32,799 nt of DNA from Chloroflexota bacterium (GTDB lineage: Bacteria; Chloroflexota; Anaerolineae; Aggregatilineales; J027). The DNA is taken from positions 1 through 32,799 of the forward strand of contig JAKEEQ010000052.1 in the NCBI GenBank assembly GCA_022616515.1. Direction: 5' to 3'. Made by a program: the position numbers and the translations under genes. Positions 22,014 to 29,229 of the stretch are shown piece after piece. The stretch's first letter is position 1. Every line of letters starts with the position of its first letter. The notes below the pieces were generated by a model. It was not told the DNA's origin. It saw only the letters and a program-made list of their open reading frames with translations, and made no database searches.

Positions 22014-23209
22014 CGCCCTAATTTGCCCTTCTGCTTGCGCCTCTCTTCAAATCCTTTTGGTGGTTTGACCAGCGTTTCGGCCTGATGCTCCTCAAGGCGC
22101 TGCTGAAAAGCCAGCCGTTTCAATTCGCTGTCACAGAAGGGAGCCGTCTCGGCTTCCGCCGGGTCTTCCTCATGCGGGCGGCGATGGACTTTCGTTTCGG
22201 CCTCCCATAGTTTGATGGGCGGTGGGGTTTCCTGTCCGCTGTTAATCTTTTTGAGCACTTCACGCACGGCAGATCGCACAAACGTATCATGATCGTACTG
22301 CATCCCTTGCATCGTTTGCAGCGCAAATTGGACCATCTCCGGGTCTTCATTGGCTTCCACCGTCTCCCACAGTTCATAGGCAGCCTTGAGCCGTTCCTGT
22401 GGGCTGGCACTGACCAGCGCATTCTGTAGCCATGCTTCTAACTTTGCGTGAGCCTCAATGTGAAACACGAAGTCGCCTCCTCTGTCGCCTAAAAGTTTGC
22501 CAATTTGCGGGGTTTGTCGCCCCACCGTGTGTTTGCGGACCTGATCTTGAATAAAAATGCCGAGATGGGCCGCCCGCAAAATGCCATCCCGTGTGGCTGC
22601 ACCCTGCAAGCCTTCCAACAAAAAGTGGGTGAAGGCCGAATGCTGCTCCTGCCCCAATCGATCCGAGGTTGGTTGGTCGCTGCTGCCTGCCGTGATGACG
22701 CGCCGCGATGGGCGATTGAGCAGGTCTTGCAGCGGGTCGATGCTTTTGAAAGTTGATCGGGTCATAGCGAGGCCGCTAAAACAGGCATCCAGCATAAATA
22801 GCACATGGCGGGCGGGCATAAATCCGGCCTGCCGTTCCAGCAGATTCATCTCAATGAAGGTGCTCCAGCGTCCCGATTCGGTATCAAAGGGAGCCAGATA
22901 GCCGACCGTGTCGCCGTTGGCTTGATGGGCATTGCGCGTTAAGCCATGCCCGGCGTAGTAGACCAGTAGTTTGGCGTTGTCGCTAATGGTGCGCGGGTCG
23001 GTGAAATAATCGGTCAGCATCGCCGAGATAACATCACGGGTCGCCTCCTGATTAATCAGGGTGACAATCTGCTTGCGCGGGAATCCGAGACGTTGTTCCA
23101 GCACATCCGCCAGTGCTCGTGTACCGCGTTCAGCGGTTTCCAGTGGCGGCAAATGGTTGCCTTTATATCTGTCGATGCCGATGAGTAACGCCCAACTTTG
23201 CGAGTTCAT
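22010..23209 (-). CDS. Caspase-fold (metacaspase-like, peptidase C14) protein
   Basis: 399 residues. The N-terminal caspase p20-like domain (about 1-255) starts WALLIGIDRYKG, with catalytic His88 in VYYAGHGL and Cys143 in FMLDACFSGL, so the dyad is intact. A helical region (about 255-345, AWLQNALVSASPQERLKAAYE) and a charged basic tail (EERRKQKGKLGR) follow, possibly for partner or nucleic acid binding. Bacterial caspase-like proteases act as effectors in STAND- and kinase-linked conflict systems or cut specific regulatory proteins. The gene converges with the kinase locus and is not in its operon, so a functional link is an inference. The ATG at 23209 has a weak upstream purine run. Confidence 0.88.
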   Translation of the reverse strand: MNSQSWALLIGIDRYKGNHLPPLETAERGTRALADVLEQRLGFPRKQIVTLINQEATRDVISAMLTDYFTDPRTISDNAKLLVYYAGHGLTRNAHQANGDTVGYLAPFDTESGRWSTFIEMNLLERQAGFMPARHVLFMLDACFSGLAMTRSTFKSIDPLQDLLNRPSRRVITAGSSDQPTSDRLGQEQHSAFTHFLLEGLQGAATRDGILRAAHLGIFIQDQVRKHTVGRQTPQIGKLLGDRGGDFVFHIEAHAKLEAWLQNALVSASPQERLKAAYELWETVEANEDPEMVQFALQTMQGMQYDHDTFVRSAVREVLKKINSGQETPPPIKLWEAETKVHRRPHEEDPAEAETAPFCDSELKRLAFQQRLEEHQAETLVKPPKGFEERRKQKGKLGR

Positions 23210-23465
23210 TGAGTTGCCACGTCTGCTCTACGCCTCACTGCTTAACTTTCGTCCGGTGGGTTATTTTTCGGAGGGGCGCGGTACACCGCGTCCCGTGTCA
23301 ACAAAACCATAACCTGCATTATACTGTCCCTACGAAACCACCTCTGTCCGCTGGCTAAATCAACCGATCAGTCAAAGTGTTGCTGGAAAATAAATCTGAA
23401 ATTAATTCTATGTTTCAAATTCGTTTGTTGTTAATGGTAACATGATTATACTTCAAAAATCAATG

Positions 23466-23481
23466 TTGCTCATTCATGCAA
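23466..23481. promoter_or_regulatory. Palindromic operator-like site 1
   Basis: TTGCTCATTCATGCAA fits the consensus TTGCnnAnTnnTGCAA shared by three sites in this intergenic region. It lies 110 bp upstream of site 2 and 257 bp from the caspase start, so it could serve either direction. Confidence 0.5.
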
Positions 23482-23568
23482 CATTGTTCTATCTATCACA
23501 ATCAATTCCACATCCCTTTAAATAAGCCGTTTTATGTCCATTTCATGAAATTCTCATCTGGTGTTCTA

Positions 23569-23597
23569 TTGAAAGTTGCTCAATTGTGCAATATAAT
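23569..23597 (+). promoter_or_regulatory. Promoter with operator in its spacer (site 2)
   Basis: TTGAAA (23569-23574) and TATAAT (23592-23597) are exactly 17 bp apart. The palindrome TTGCTCAATTGTGCAA (23576-23591) fills 16 of those 17 bases. A protein bound there would block RNA polymerase directly, the classic repressor arrangement. The transcript would begin near 23604 and lead into the receiver-like gene. Confidence 0.65.
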
Positions 23598-23607
23598 AAT
23601 TTTTAAA

Positions 23608-23623
23608 TTGCATAATCGTGCAA
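23608..23623. promoter_or_regulatory. Palindromic operator-like site 3
   Basis: TTGCATAATCGTGCAA matches the consensus. It starts 32 bp after site 2 (three helical turns), just past the predicted transcription start. Same-face spacing suggests cooperative binding with site 2. Confidence 0.55.
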
Positions 23624-23650
23624 TAAAGCAATAAAGAGGGGAGATCCACC

Positions 23651-24100
23651 ATGGGCTATACCACCACACACTCAAAAACACTCTTATGCGCTGCCCATAT
23701 TTCCTGCCCCGTTCAAGTACTCGTCGTAGATCGTCAGAATGGGTCGGCGGAAATATTGGTAGACACGGTTAGTCGGCTGATTGATTCCGACATTTCGGTC
23801 ACCACCTTTGAAGACCCGGCAGATGCCATGCGTCATCTGGAAATGAAGCACTTCGATGTCGTCATTATCGGGTTGGATAACAATGGGGCTGAGCCGCTGT
23901 CGGTTATGCCCTACATCCGCGTCCAGCATCCCGACCTGCCCGTGCTTGCCATTGGTCGCCGCATTCGCAAGTCGGACCTGGCCTGTGCCCAGCATTTCGA
24001 TGTGCAGGACGTTTTCCTGCTGCCGCAGCGTGCCAGCAAGATGAAAGATCTGGCGAGTTATCTATCCGAGAAATACTTCACGCAGACGATAACTGTATAG
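23651..24100 (+). CDS. Degenerate response-regulator receiver (pseudo-receiver) protein
   Basis: 149 residues. From residue 21 the pattern follows a CheY-like receiver: VQVLVVD, then FEDPADAMRHLEMKHFDVVIIG, PLSVMPYIRVQHPDLPVLAIG and VQDVFLLP. The phospho-acceptor position, five after the Asp of FDVVIIG, is Gly74 rather than Asp. The strand-5 Lys is also absent (FLLP), and only one of the paired N-terminal acids is kept (Asp27). It should therefore not be phosphorylated conventionally and more likely acts as a protein-interaction domain. There is no output domain. GAGGGGAG precedes the ATG. It is the first gene behind the operator-bearing promoter and sits 103 bases before the triple-repeat gene. 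Confidence 0.65.
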   Translation: MGYTTTHSKTLLCAAHISCPVQVLVVDRQNGSAEILVDTVSRLIDSDISVTTFEDPADAMRHLEMKHFDVVIIGLDNNGAEPLSVMPYIRVQHPDLPVLAIGRRIRKSDLACAQHFDVQDVFLLPQRASKMKDLASYLSEKYFTQTITV

Positions 24101-24107
24101 ACAGACG

Positions 24108-24134
24108 TCCAGCCATAACCCGGCAGGTTATGGC
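24108..24134. terminator. Hairpin between the receiver-like and triple-unit genes
   Basis: CAGCCATAACC and GGTTATGGCTG form a perfect 11-bp stem with a 5-nt loop, eight bases after the receiver-like stop. A short second repeat (TCAAC-GT-GTTGA) and a distant T6 run follow. It could be a partial terminator setting the ratio between the two genes, or an mRNA-stabilising hairpin. Confidence 0.5.
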
Positions 24135-24203
24135 TGACCAACTCAACGTGTTGAAGATGAGGGGTTATCGTTTATTCCTTTTTTAGTCTATTTGGAGGCA
24201 GTT

Positions 24204-26879
24204 ATGAATCGCGAAAAGTGGCAAGAAGTCATCAGTGTCGTCATCGGCGGCACGACCCAGTTAGGTTTTAGAGGTATTCAAGAACCATTACAGAAAGCGG
24301 AAGTACCCGGCAACTGGTTTTTCCTGTGGATTGCTTTAGAAGTGGAGCCGGACCCTGTATCTGCGGCCAGCCTGGCAATTCAAAATCCATACGGTTCGCT
24401 ACAGAATCCACAGAACCAGCTTTCCCAACTGGCAGAGGGCGGTTATCTGGATGTCGTTGGCGACCACCAATATCGCCTGTCCGCCAAAGGCCGCGAAAAA
24501 CTGTTGTACGGCATTGATGTGCTGAATGACAACGTAGCAAAGTTGTCGCTGCTGGATGAGGCCAAAATCGCTCGGATTGATACGTTGTTGGGCAAATTCG
24601 TCAATAATGCCCTTAATGAAGAGCGCGTAGCTCACCCCAACAGCCTGAAGCGCAATCACACCTCCTATCCGGGGGACGGTGTCGCGCCCATTGTCCGCAT
24701 CTTTCACTACCTGACCGATGTGGGGGCCTACGCCGATGACGCCCACATGGAAACATGGCGCTGGAACAACGATGGCGTAGATGGCCCTACCTGGGAAACC
24801 CTTAGCTTACTGTGGAAGGATGGGTTGAACACCGCCGCACAGGTGCAGGAGCGGCTGCCCAATCGCGGGCACAGTGTGGAGGTGTACGAAAACGCCTTCA
24901 AGAAACTGGTGAAACTCGGCTGGGTATCCGGTGAACACACCATTACGGAAGAAGGCCAGAAGGTCCGCGATGAAGCCGAAGCGCAGACCAAAGACAATTA
25001 TTTTGCGCCGCTGGAGAAAATGGGCGATGAAGCCGACGAGTTGTTAGGTCTGCTCATTGAACTCAAAGCCGCCATTGAAGGCCAGCAAGCCTTCAACAAG
25101 AAACAGGACATCTGGAAGGCTGCTAATTCGTGCATTGCAACCTTCGCACCCCACTACATGTATAAGACGATTCCGGTGCTTCAAGAACACAACATCATGG
25201 GCCAGCAGTTCTCTTTCCTGTCGCATTCATTGGGTGAAGAAATTTTCTCCGCCGAGCACATGGAACATGCCCAACCCTTCAATAACGTGCAGCATTTGCG
25301 GGAACGCATGGATGAATTTGTAGAAATGGGCTTCTTTGAAAAAGCCAACGGTGGCTATCTGCGCACCACAGCAGGCGACACGGCCATCCGCGCCTTCTAT
25401 CGCGCCGCCCATGAAGCACTGGCCGATTATCACCCGATGCCAGAGGACGAACTCAAGACGGTGACCCACCTGCTCAAGCGAGTGGTGAATGCCGCCGAAA
25501 ACCTCGATTACCCCGCGGACAAGACAAATCTGGGCCACAGCCGCGTGACCGATCCCGGTGACGGTGGCGCTTATATGGCCTTGATTGACCAGTATGTTAC
25601 CGATTTGAACTTCTACCGCGATGACGCCCACAACGCCACATGGCGGGCGCTGGATGTCACAGCAGTGGAATGGGATGCGTTAACACAGGTCAAAAACGGT
25701 ACTGCCAGCACCCCCGAAGCCGTTAATGGAGCTTTGACCCGCAACCACACCCTTGAGGATTACCAGCAAGCTTTTGCCAACCTCGTCGAACGTGGGTGGT
25801 TAAAGAAGGTCGATGGCGAGTACAAAGTAACGGCAGAAGGCAAGGCTATACGCGATCAGGCCGAAATTGATACTGACGCCAATTTCTTTGCGCCGTTTGA
25901 CACGCTCAGCAGCGAAGAACTTGATCAAGTGCAGACCTTGCTGCAAAAACTTGAAAAAGAAACGAAACTGGCGGGCTATCAGGAAACTTACCGCCTTTCT
26001 CAAGAGGTTTCAGCGGCTTATGGCAAGCTCTACCAGCCTAAAGTCACCGAATTGGTTGCTGAAATCGGCTATCAGGATTTTGACTGGTTCTACAGCTACA
26101 TGGCGGGTGGCATTGATCCTGAACCATTTACCATTGAAGCCACCTACAAAATCACGCCGTATGCCCGTCAGGAAGACCGTTTTTATGTGCGATCTGACGC
26201 TGCCACCGAACGTGGTTTCTTGCGGAAGGTGGATGATGGTGCTTACCGGGTTACGGATAAAGGCCGGGAGGGTGTCGCGAAATTCTTCACGGAGGCGTAT
26301 GCCTATTTGACGGGCTTCGAACTCCTTGACGAGGCTACCATGCAGAATACGGTTGCGATTCTGAAGAAGATTGTGGATGGCATTGAGGCCAGCGACACCG
26401 GGAAATTCTTCTTCGACATCAGTCGCACCAGTCACCAACATGCCAGCAACGATGCCGCAGCCATTGACCAGTACGTGACCGATCTGGGACGCTTCCGCGA
26501 CGGTGCGCACATCGCAGCATGGCAGTCATCGGGTTTGACGGCCAACCAGCTTGAGACTTTGAGCTTTGTGTGGGGCGGCGAGTTCACCACAGCGGAGGCC
26601 ATCCACAAGCAGCGCCCCAATCGCGGCTACAGTGTCGAGGAATTCCAGCAGACACTGGACACGCTGGTTGAGAAGGGTCTCATCGAGGCGGACGGCAGTG
26701 GTTACAAGGTCACCGCAGCAGGCAAGACGCTGCGCGATGGCATTGAAGACAAGACCAATGACCTCTTCTTTGCCTCATGGGCTGCATTGACGGGGGGTGA
26801 AGTTGGCCGCCTGCGCCTGCAACTCATGCGCTTGAAGGACCGGATCGAAGCTGTGACACCCCAGCCCGAACAGGCATAA
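24204..26879 (+). CDS. Large protein of three tandem winged-helix-like units (SCO6745-like)
   Basis: 891 residues from the ATG at 24204 (GGAGG five bases upstream; an in-frame TTG four codons earlier overlaps that site). The chain is three divergent units of about 297 residues. The matching landmark is YADDAHMETW at about 176, YRDDAHNATW at about 471 and FRDGAHIAAW at about 764. Each unit has two winged-helix-like halves ending in a wing such as HQYRLSAKGRE or GEYKVTAEGKAIRD. The pattern DDAHxxxW ... RG ... LvekGwl ... T..Gk..R resembles SCO6745-type helix-turn-helix proteins of actinobacteria (tentative). There are no membrane or catalytic motifs. The next gene encodes exactly one such unit. 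DNA or ligand binding is possible; the function is unknown. Confidence 0.7.
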   Translation: MNREKWQEVISVVIGGTTQLGFRGIQEPLQKAEVPGNWFFLWIALEVEPDPVSAASLAIQNPYGSLQNPQNQLSQLAEGGYLDVVGDHQYRLSAKGREKLLYGIDVLNDNVAKLSLLDEAKIARIDTLLGKFVNNALNEERVAHPNSLKRNHTSYPGDGVAPIVRIFHYLTDVGAYADDAHMETWRWNNDGVDGPTWETLSLLWKDGLNTAAQVQERLPNRGHSVEVYENAFKKLVKLGWVSGEHTITEEGQKVRDEAEAQTKDNYFAPLEKMGDEADELLGLLIELKAAIEGQQAFNKKQDIWKAANSCIATFAPHYMYKTIPVLQEHNIMGQQFSFLSHSLGEEIFSAEHMEHAQPFNNVQHLRERMDEFVEMGFFEKANGGYLRTTAGDTAIRAFYRAAHEALADYHPMPEDELKTVTHLLKRVVNAAENLDYPADKTNLGHSRVTDPGDGGAYMALIDQYVTDLNFYRDDAHNATWRALDVTAVEWDALTQVKNGTASTPEAVNGALTRNHTLEDYQQAFANLVERGWLKKVDGEYKVTAEGKAIRDQAEIDTDANFFAPFDTLSSEELDQVQTLLQKLEKETKLAGYQETYRLSQEVSAAYGKLYQPKVTELVAEIGYQDFDWFYSYMAGGIDPEPFTIEATYKITPYARQEDRFYVRSDAATERGFLRKVDDGAYRVTDKGREGVAKFFTEAYAYLTGFELLDEATMQNTVAILKKIVDGIEASDTGKFFFDISRTSHQHASNDAAAIDQYVTDLGRFRDGAHIAAWQSSGLTANQLETLSFVWGGEFTTAEAIHKQRPNRGYSVEEFQQTLDTLVEKGLIEADGSGYKVTAAGKTLRDGIEDKTNDLFFASWAALTGGEVGRLRLQLMRLKDRIEAVTPQPEQA

Positions 26880-26960
26880 CGACAACTCGTTCTCTCTACC
26901 ATGCCGGGGCGGGCACGAGTTCGCCCTGGCGGTTTGATCAGAACGCCAACAGGAGGCTAC

Positions 26961-27854
26961 ATGCACGACATCTGGAAGCTGGCTGCCCAGCTCAGAACGG
27001 CATTATCATCGGCCTGTACGCCTGCCTTTGAAAAGGCGGCTGCCGAGCAGGGACTCGAACAACTGCCAGTCGGGATGCTGTTTCATGCTTATGACCTGCA
27101 CCCCGAACCACTAACCGCAGCCCGCATTCAGGCATGTGTGCCTCATTACAACACTCCTCCTTTTCAGGAGCGAATCCTCGCTCTGGCAGAAGCCGGATTG
27201 CTGCACGAAACCGGGCGCGGCGTGTATATCTTAACCAACGACGGCTACACCAGAGCGCACGCGGTTTTTGCCGCGATTTTTGACTCCGTAAATGGACTGG
27301 AGCTTCTGCCAGAGCAGGACCTCAACTGGTTAGCTGACATGCTGCGGCAATTAGCCGACGACAGTTTAGACTCGCTTGCTCACACCCCCGCCGCTGATAT
27401 GGCCTACCATCCCATGCAGGACCGTCCGCCAATGGAGCAAATTGTGATCGCACTGGAGGTGCTGGACAATTTCCGGTGTGATGCCCATTTTGCGGCAGCC
27501 GGAGCCTATCATGTGTCGCCCGCCGCCGTTGAAGTATTCACGCTGGTGTGGCAGGGCAAAGCCAATTCCCTCGACAGCGTAGTTGACGTTCTGGACAAAG
27601 AATTTCCGCGTGGCTACAGCCGTGACGATTATGCGGGATTTGCCGCCGAGCTTGGTGCACAGAGGTGGTTAGAAATTCGGGAAGATCAATATCAACTGAC
27701 GGATGATGGTAAACAGACACGGCAGGCGCTTGAAGACCGCACGGAGGAATTATTTTTCGCGGTGTGGGAACGCTTAACTGAAGCAGAACAGTCACGCCTG
27801 CATGCCATGTTGACCCTGCTCATTGAGCGACTGAAGCGTAATATCCCGGTTTGA
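26961..27854 (+). CDS. Single-unit paralogue of the triple winged-helix-like protein
   Basis: 297 residues from the ATG at 26961, preceded by AGGAGG; the frame is open 20 codons upstream but without a ribosome site. It aligns with one unit of the upstream protein: FRCDAHFAAA near 172, FPRGYSRDDYAGFAAELG, the wing DQYQLTDDGKQTRQALEDR, and a closing VWERLTEAEQSRLHAMLTLLIERL that matches the C-terminus of unit 3. The N-half ends in a first wing-like GRGVYILTNDGYTRA. It probably arose by duplication of one unit, or is the ancestor of the triple protein. It lies 81 bases after that gene on the same strand and is likely cotranscribed. Confidence 0.7.
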   Translation: MHDIWKLAAQLRTALSSACTPAFEKAAAEQGLEQLPVGMLFHAYDLHPEPLTAARIQACVPHYNTPPFQERILALAEAGLLHETGRGVYILTNDGYTRAHAVFAAIFDSVNGLELLPEQDLNWLADMLRQLADDSLDSLAHTPAADMAYHPMQDRPPMEQIVIALEVLDNFRCDAHFAAAGAYHVSPAAVEVFTLVWQGKANSLDSVVDVLDKEFPRGYSRDDYAGFAAELGAQRWLEIREDQYQLTDDGKQTRQALEDRTEELFFAVWERLTEAEQSRLHAMLTLLIERLKRNIPV

Positions 27855-27884
27855 AAAGCCGTCAATTTATTGACAAACGGCTTT
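27855..27884. terminator. Hairpin after the single-unit gene
   Basis: AAAGCCGT and ACGGCTTT pair over 8 bp, with an inner alternative stem GTCAA/TTGAC. It begins directly after the stop codon. The distal arm ends in TTT, but no longer U-tract follows, so termination toward the ArsR-type gene may be partial. Confidence 0.5.
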
Positions 27885-27928
27885 GGATAACGATAATTCT
27901 AGTAAACAAGTAGCGTAAAGGAAGTATC

Positions 27929-29002
27929 ATGCCCCTGGAAGTCATCGAGTCTGCGGACTCCCTAGCCGATCTCATCCGGCTCAAAACATCTGCCATTTAC
28001 GAAATGATGATCAGTTTGCGCGTGGTGCTGGAACCGCCGCGCAGTTATCGTGATTGGGCAGAGAGCGCCAGAAAACATTTGCCGGAGGATTATCTGGAGG
28101 AGATGGCGACCGTTTATCGCCCTTTTCGCAGGGGGCTGGCCTTCCTTGAGCTACCAATAGATTATGAAGACAAGAATGATGTGCCGGGTTTTATTGAGTA
28201 TGTGCGCAATATGACGCCTGCCGAATTCATGTTCTACCTGTTGGGGCGAGTTGTCTCTCTGGAACGGCTCGAATCGCAGGACGAGATGACGCTCGAATGG
28301 CTGCGTCACGAGGTCGAAAAATACGATCCCAAATATCTGCACTACTGTGATGAACTGCCCGTTTCGTGGGTGCTTGATGACCCGGAAGGCTTCCAGAACC
28401 GCTTGGCCGATGTCTGGCAGTTTTATTGGGACCGTTTCTTTAAGGTCAAGGTGGACGAGATGACCGTCCACTGGGAGAAGGCTATCGAAGATCGTGAGCG
28501 TTTGCTGCGTCGCGAAGGCGGCCTCGAGTTGCTCAAGGATACGCTGAGTCGCTTTGACCACCTGCCACGACCGCTGCCCGCCGATATGCCCTACCAGGAA
28601 ATCACCGTTATCCCCATCAATCTCCTGCCCCACCATGCCTATATGTTCTTTGGCTATGGCAACGTAACGGTGCTGTTCAACAGCAGCATGACCGCCGAGC
28701 GCCGCGCCGAAGTGGAAGCCGCCAAAGAAGAAGCACTAACCATCCTCAAGTCGCTCAGCGATGGCACGCGCCTCAATATTTTGCGCCTGATTTCGCGCAG
28801 TCACGGCGAAATTCATGGCAAGAAAATCGCCGAGGTGCTGGATATGTCGGCGTCGGTCGTATCACGCCATTTGTCGCAGCTCAAAGACAGCGGCTTGATT
28901 ATAGAAATCCCGCAGGAAAACCGCATGATCCACTACCAGTTGCAGGACGACATGATCACCAACCTGCCGGATAAGCTGCTGGATTATATTCATGGGGCTT
29001 AA
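27929..29002 (+). CDS. ArsR-type winged-helix transcriptional regulator with long N-terminal domain
   Basis: 357 residues. The C-terminal about 90 residues are an ArsR-family winged helix: LKSLSDGTRLNILRLIS, GKKIAEVLDMSASVVSRHL (recognition helix) and SQLKDSGLIIEI, with a wing at NRMIHYQLQ. The N-terminal about 260 residues (LADLIRLKTSAIYEMMISLR, then RDWAESARKHLPEDY) resemble the helical sensor domain (DUF5937-like) found ahead of ArsR domains in several Gram-positive and Chloroflexota regulators. No metal-binding Cys cluster is visible, so the signal is probably not a metal. AAAGGAAG precedes the ATG. It is a natural candidate for binding the palindromes at 23466-23623 and controlling the cluster; that is inferred from position. 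Confidence 0.85.
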   Translation: MPLEVIESADSLADLIRLKTSAIYEMMISLRVVLEPPRSYRDWAESARKHLPEDYLEEMATVYRPFRRGLAFLELPIDYEDKNDVPGFIEYVRNMTPAEFMFYLLGRVVSLERLESQDEMTLEWLRHEVEKYDPKYLHYCDELPVSWVLDDPEGFQNRLADVWQFYWDRFFKVKVDEMTVHWEKAIEDRERLLRREGGLELLKDTLSRFDHLPRPLPADMPYQEITVIPINLLPHHAYMFFGYGNVTVLFNSSMTAERRAEVEAAKEEALTILKSLSDGTRLNILRLISRSHGEIHGKKIAEVLDMSASVVSRHLSQLKDSGLIIEIPQENRMIHYQLQDDMITNLPDKLLDYIHGA

Positions 29003-29229
29003 ATAGCCACCAACACATGTCTTCCGAGCAGGACTGCATGATGCGTTTTAAGAAAATAGTCCGGTGTATGATTTTTCGGAGGGGGCAATCGGAAACACAG
29101 GTTATGCTGTGCGCTGGCTGCCTACCCTTCTAAAGCCGCCCCGATTAGGCATAGTTGCCCTCGCCCTGATTTATCTCTGGAAAAGATCTATCCTGCCTTA
29201 TATCACCATTCGTTACCTATCGGACCAGA

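Larger units (their letters stand above)
23210..23650. other. Intergenic regulatory region, no gene seen
   Basis: About 440 bases, strongly A+T-rich in its right half and therefore unlike its neighbours. It contains three copies of a 16-bp palindrome (separate entries), a consensus promoter, and a TATACT followed by GTCCCTAC at 23320-23333 that could be another start. I see no coding frame. Confidence 0.6.
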
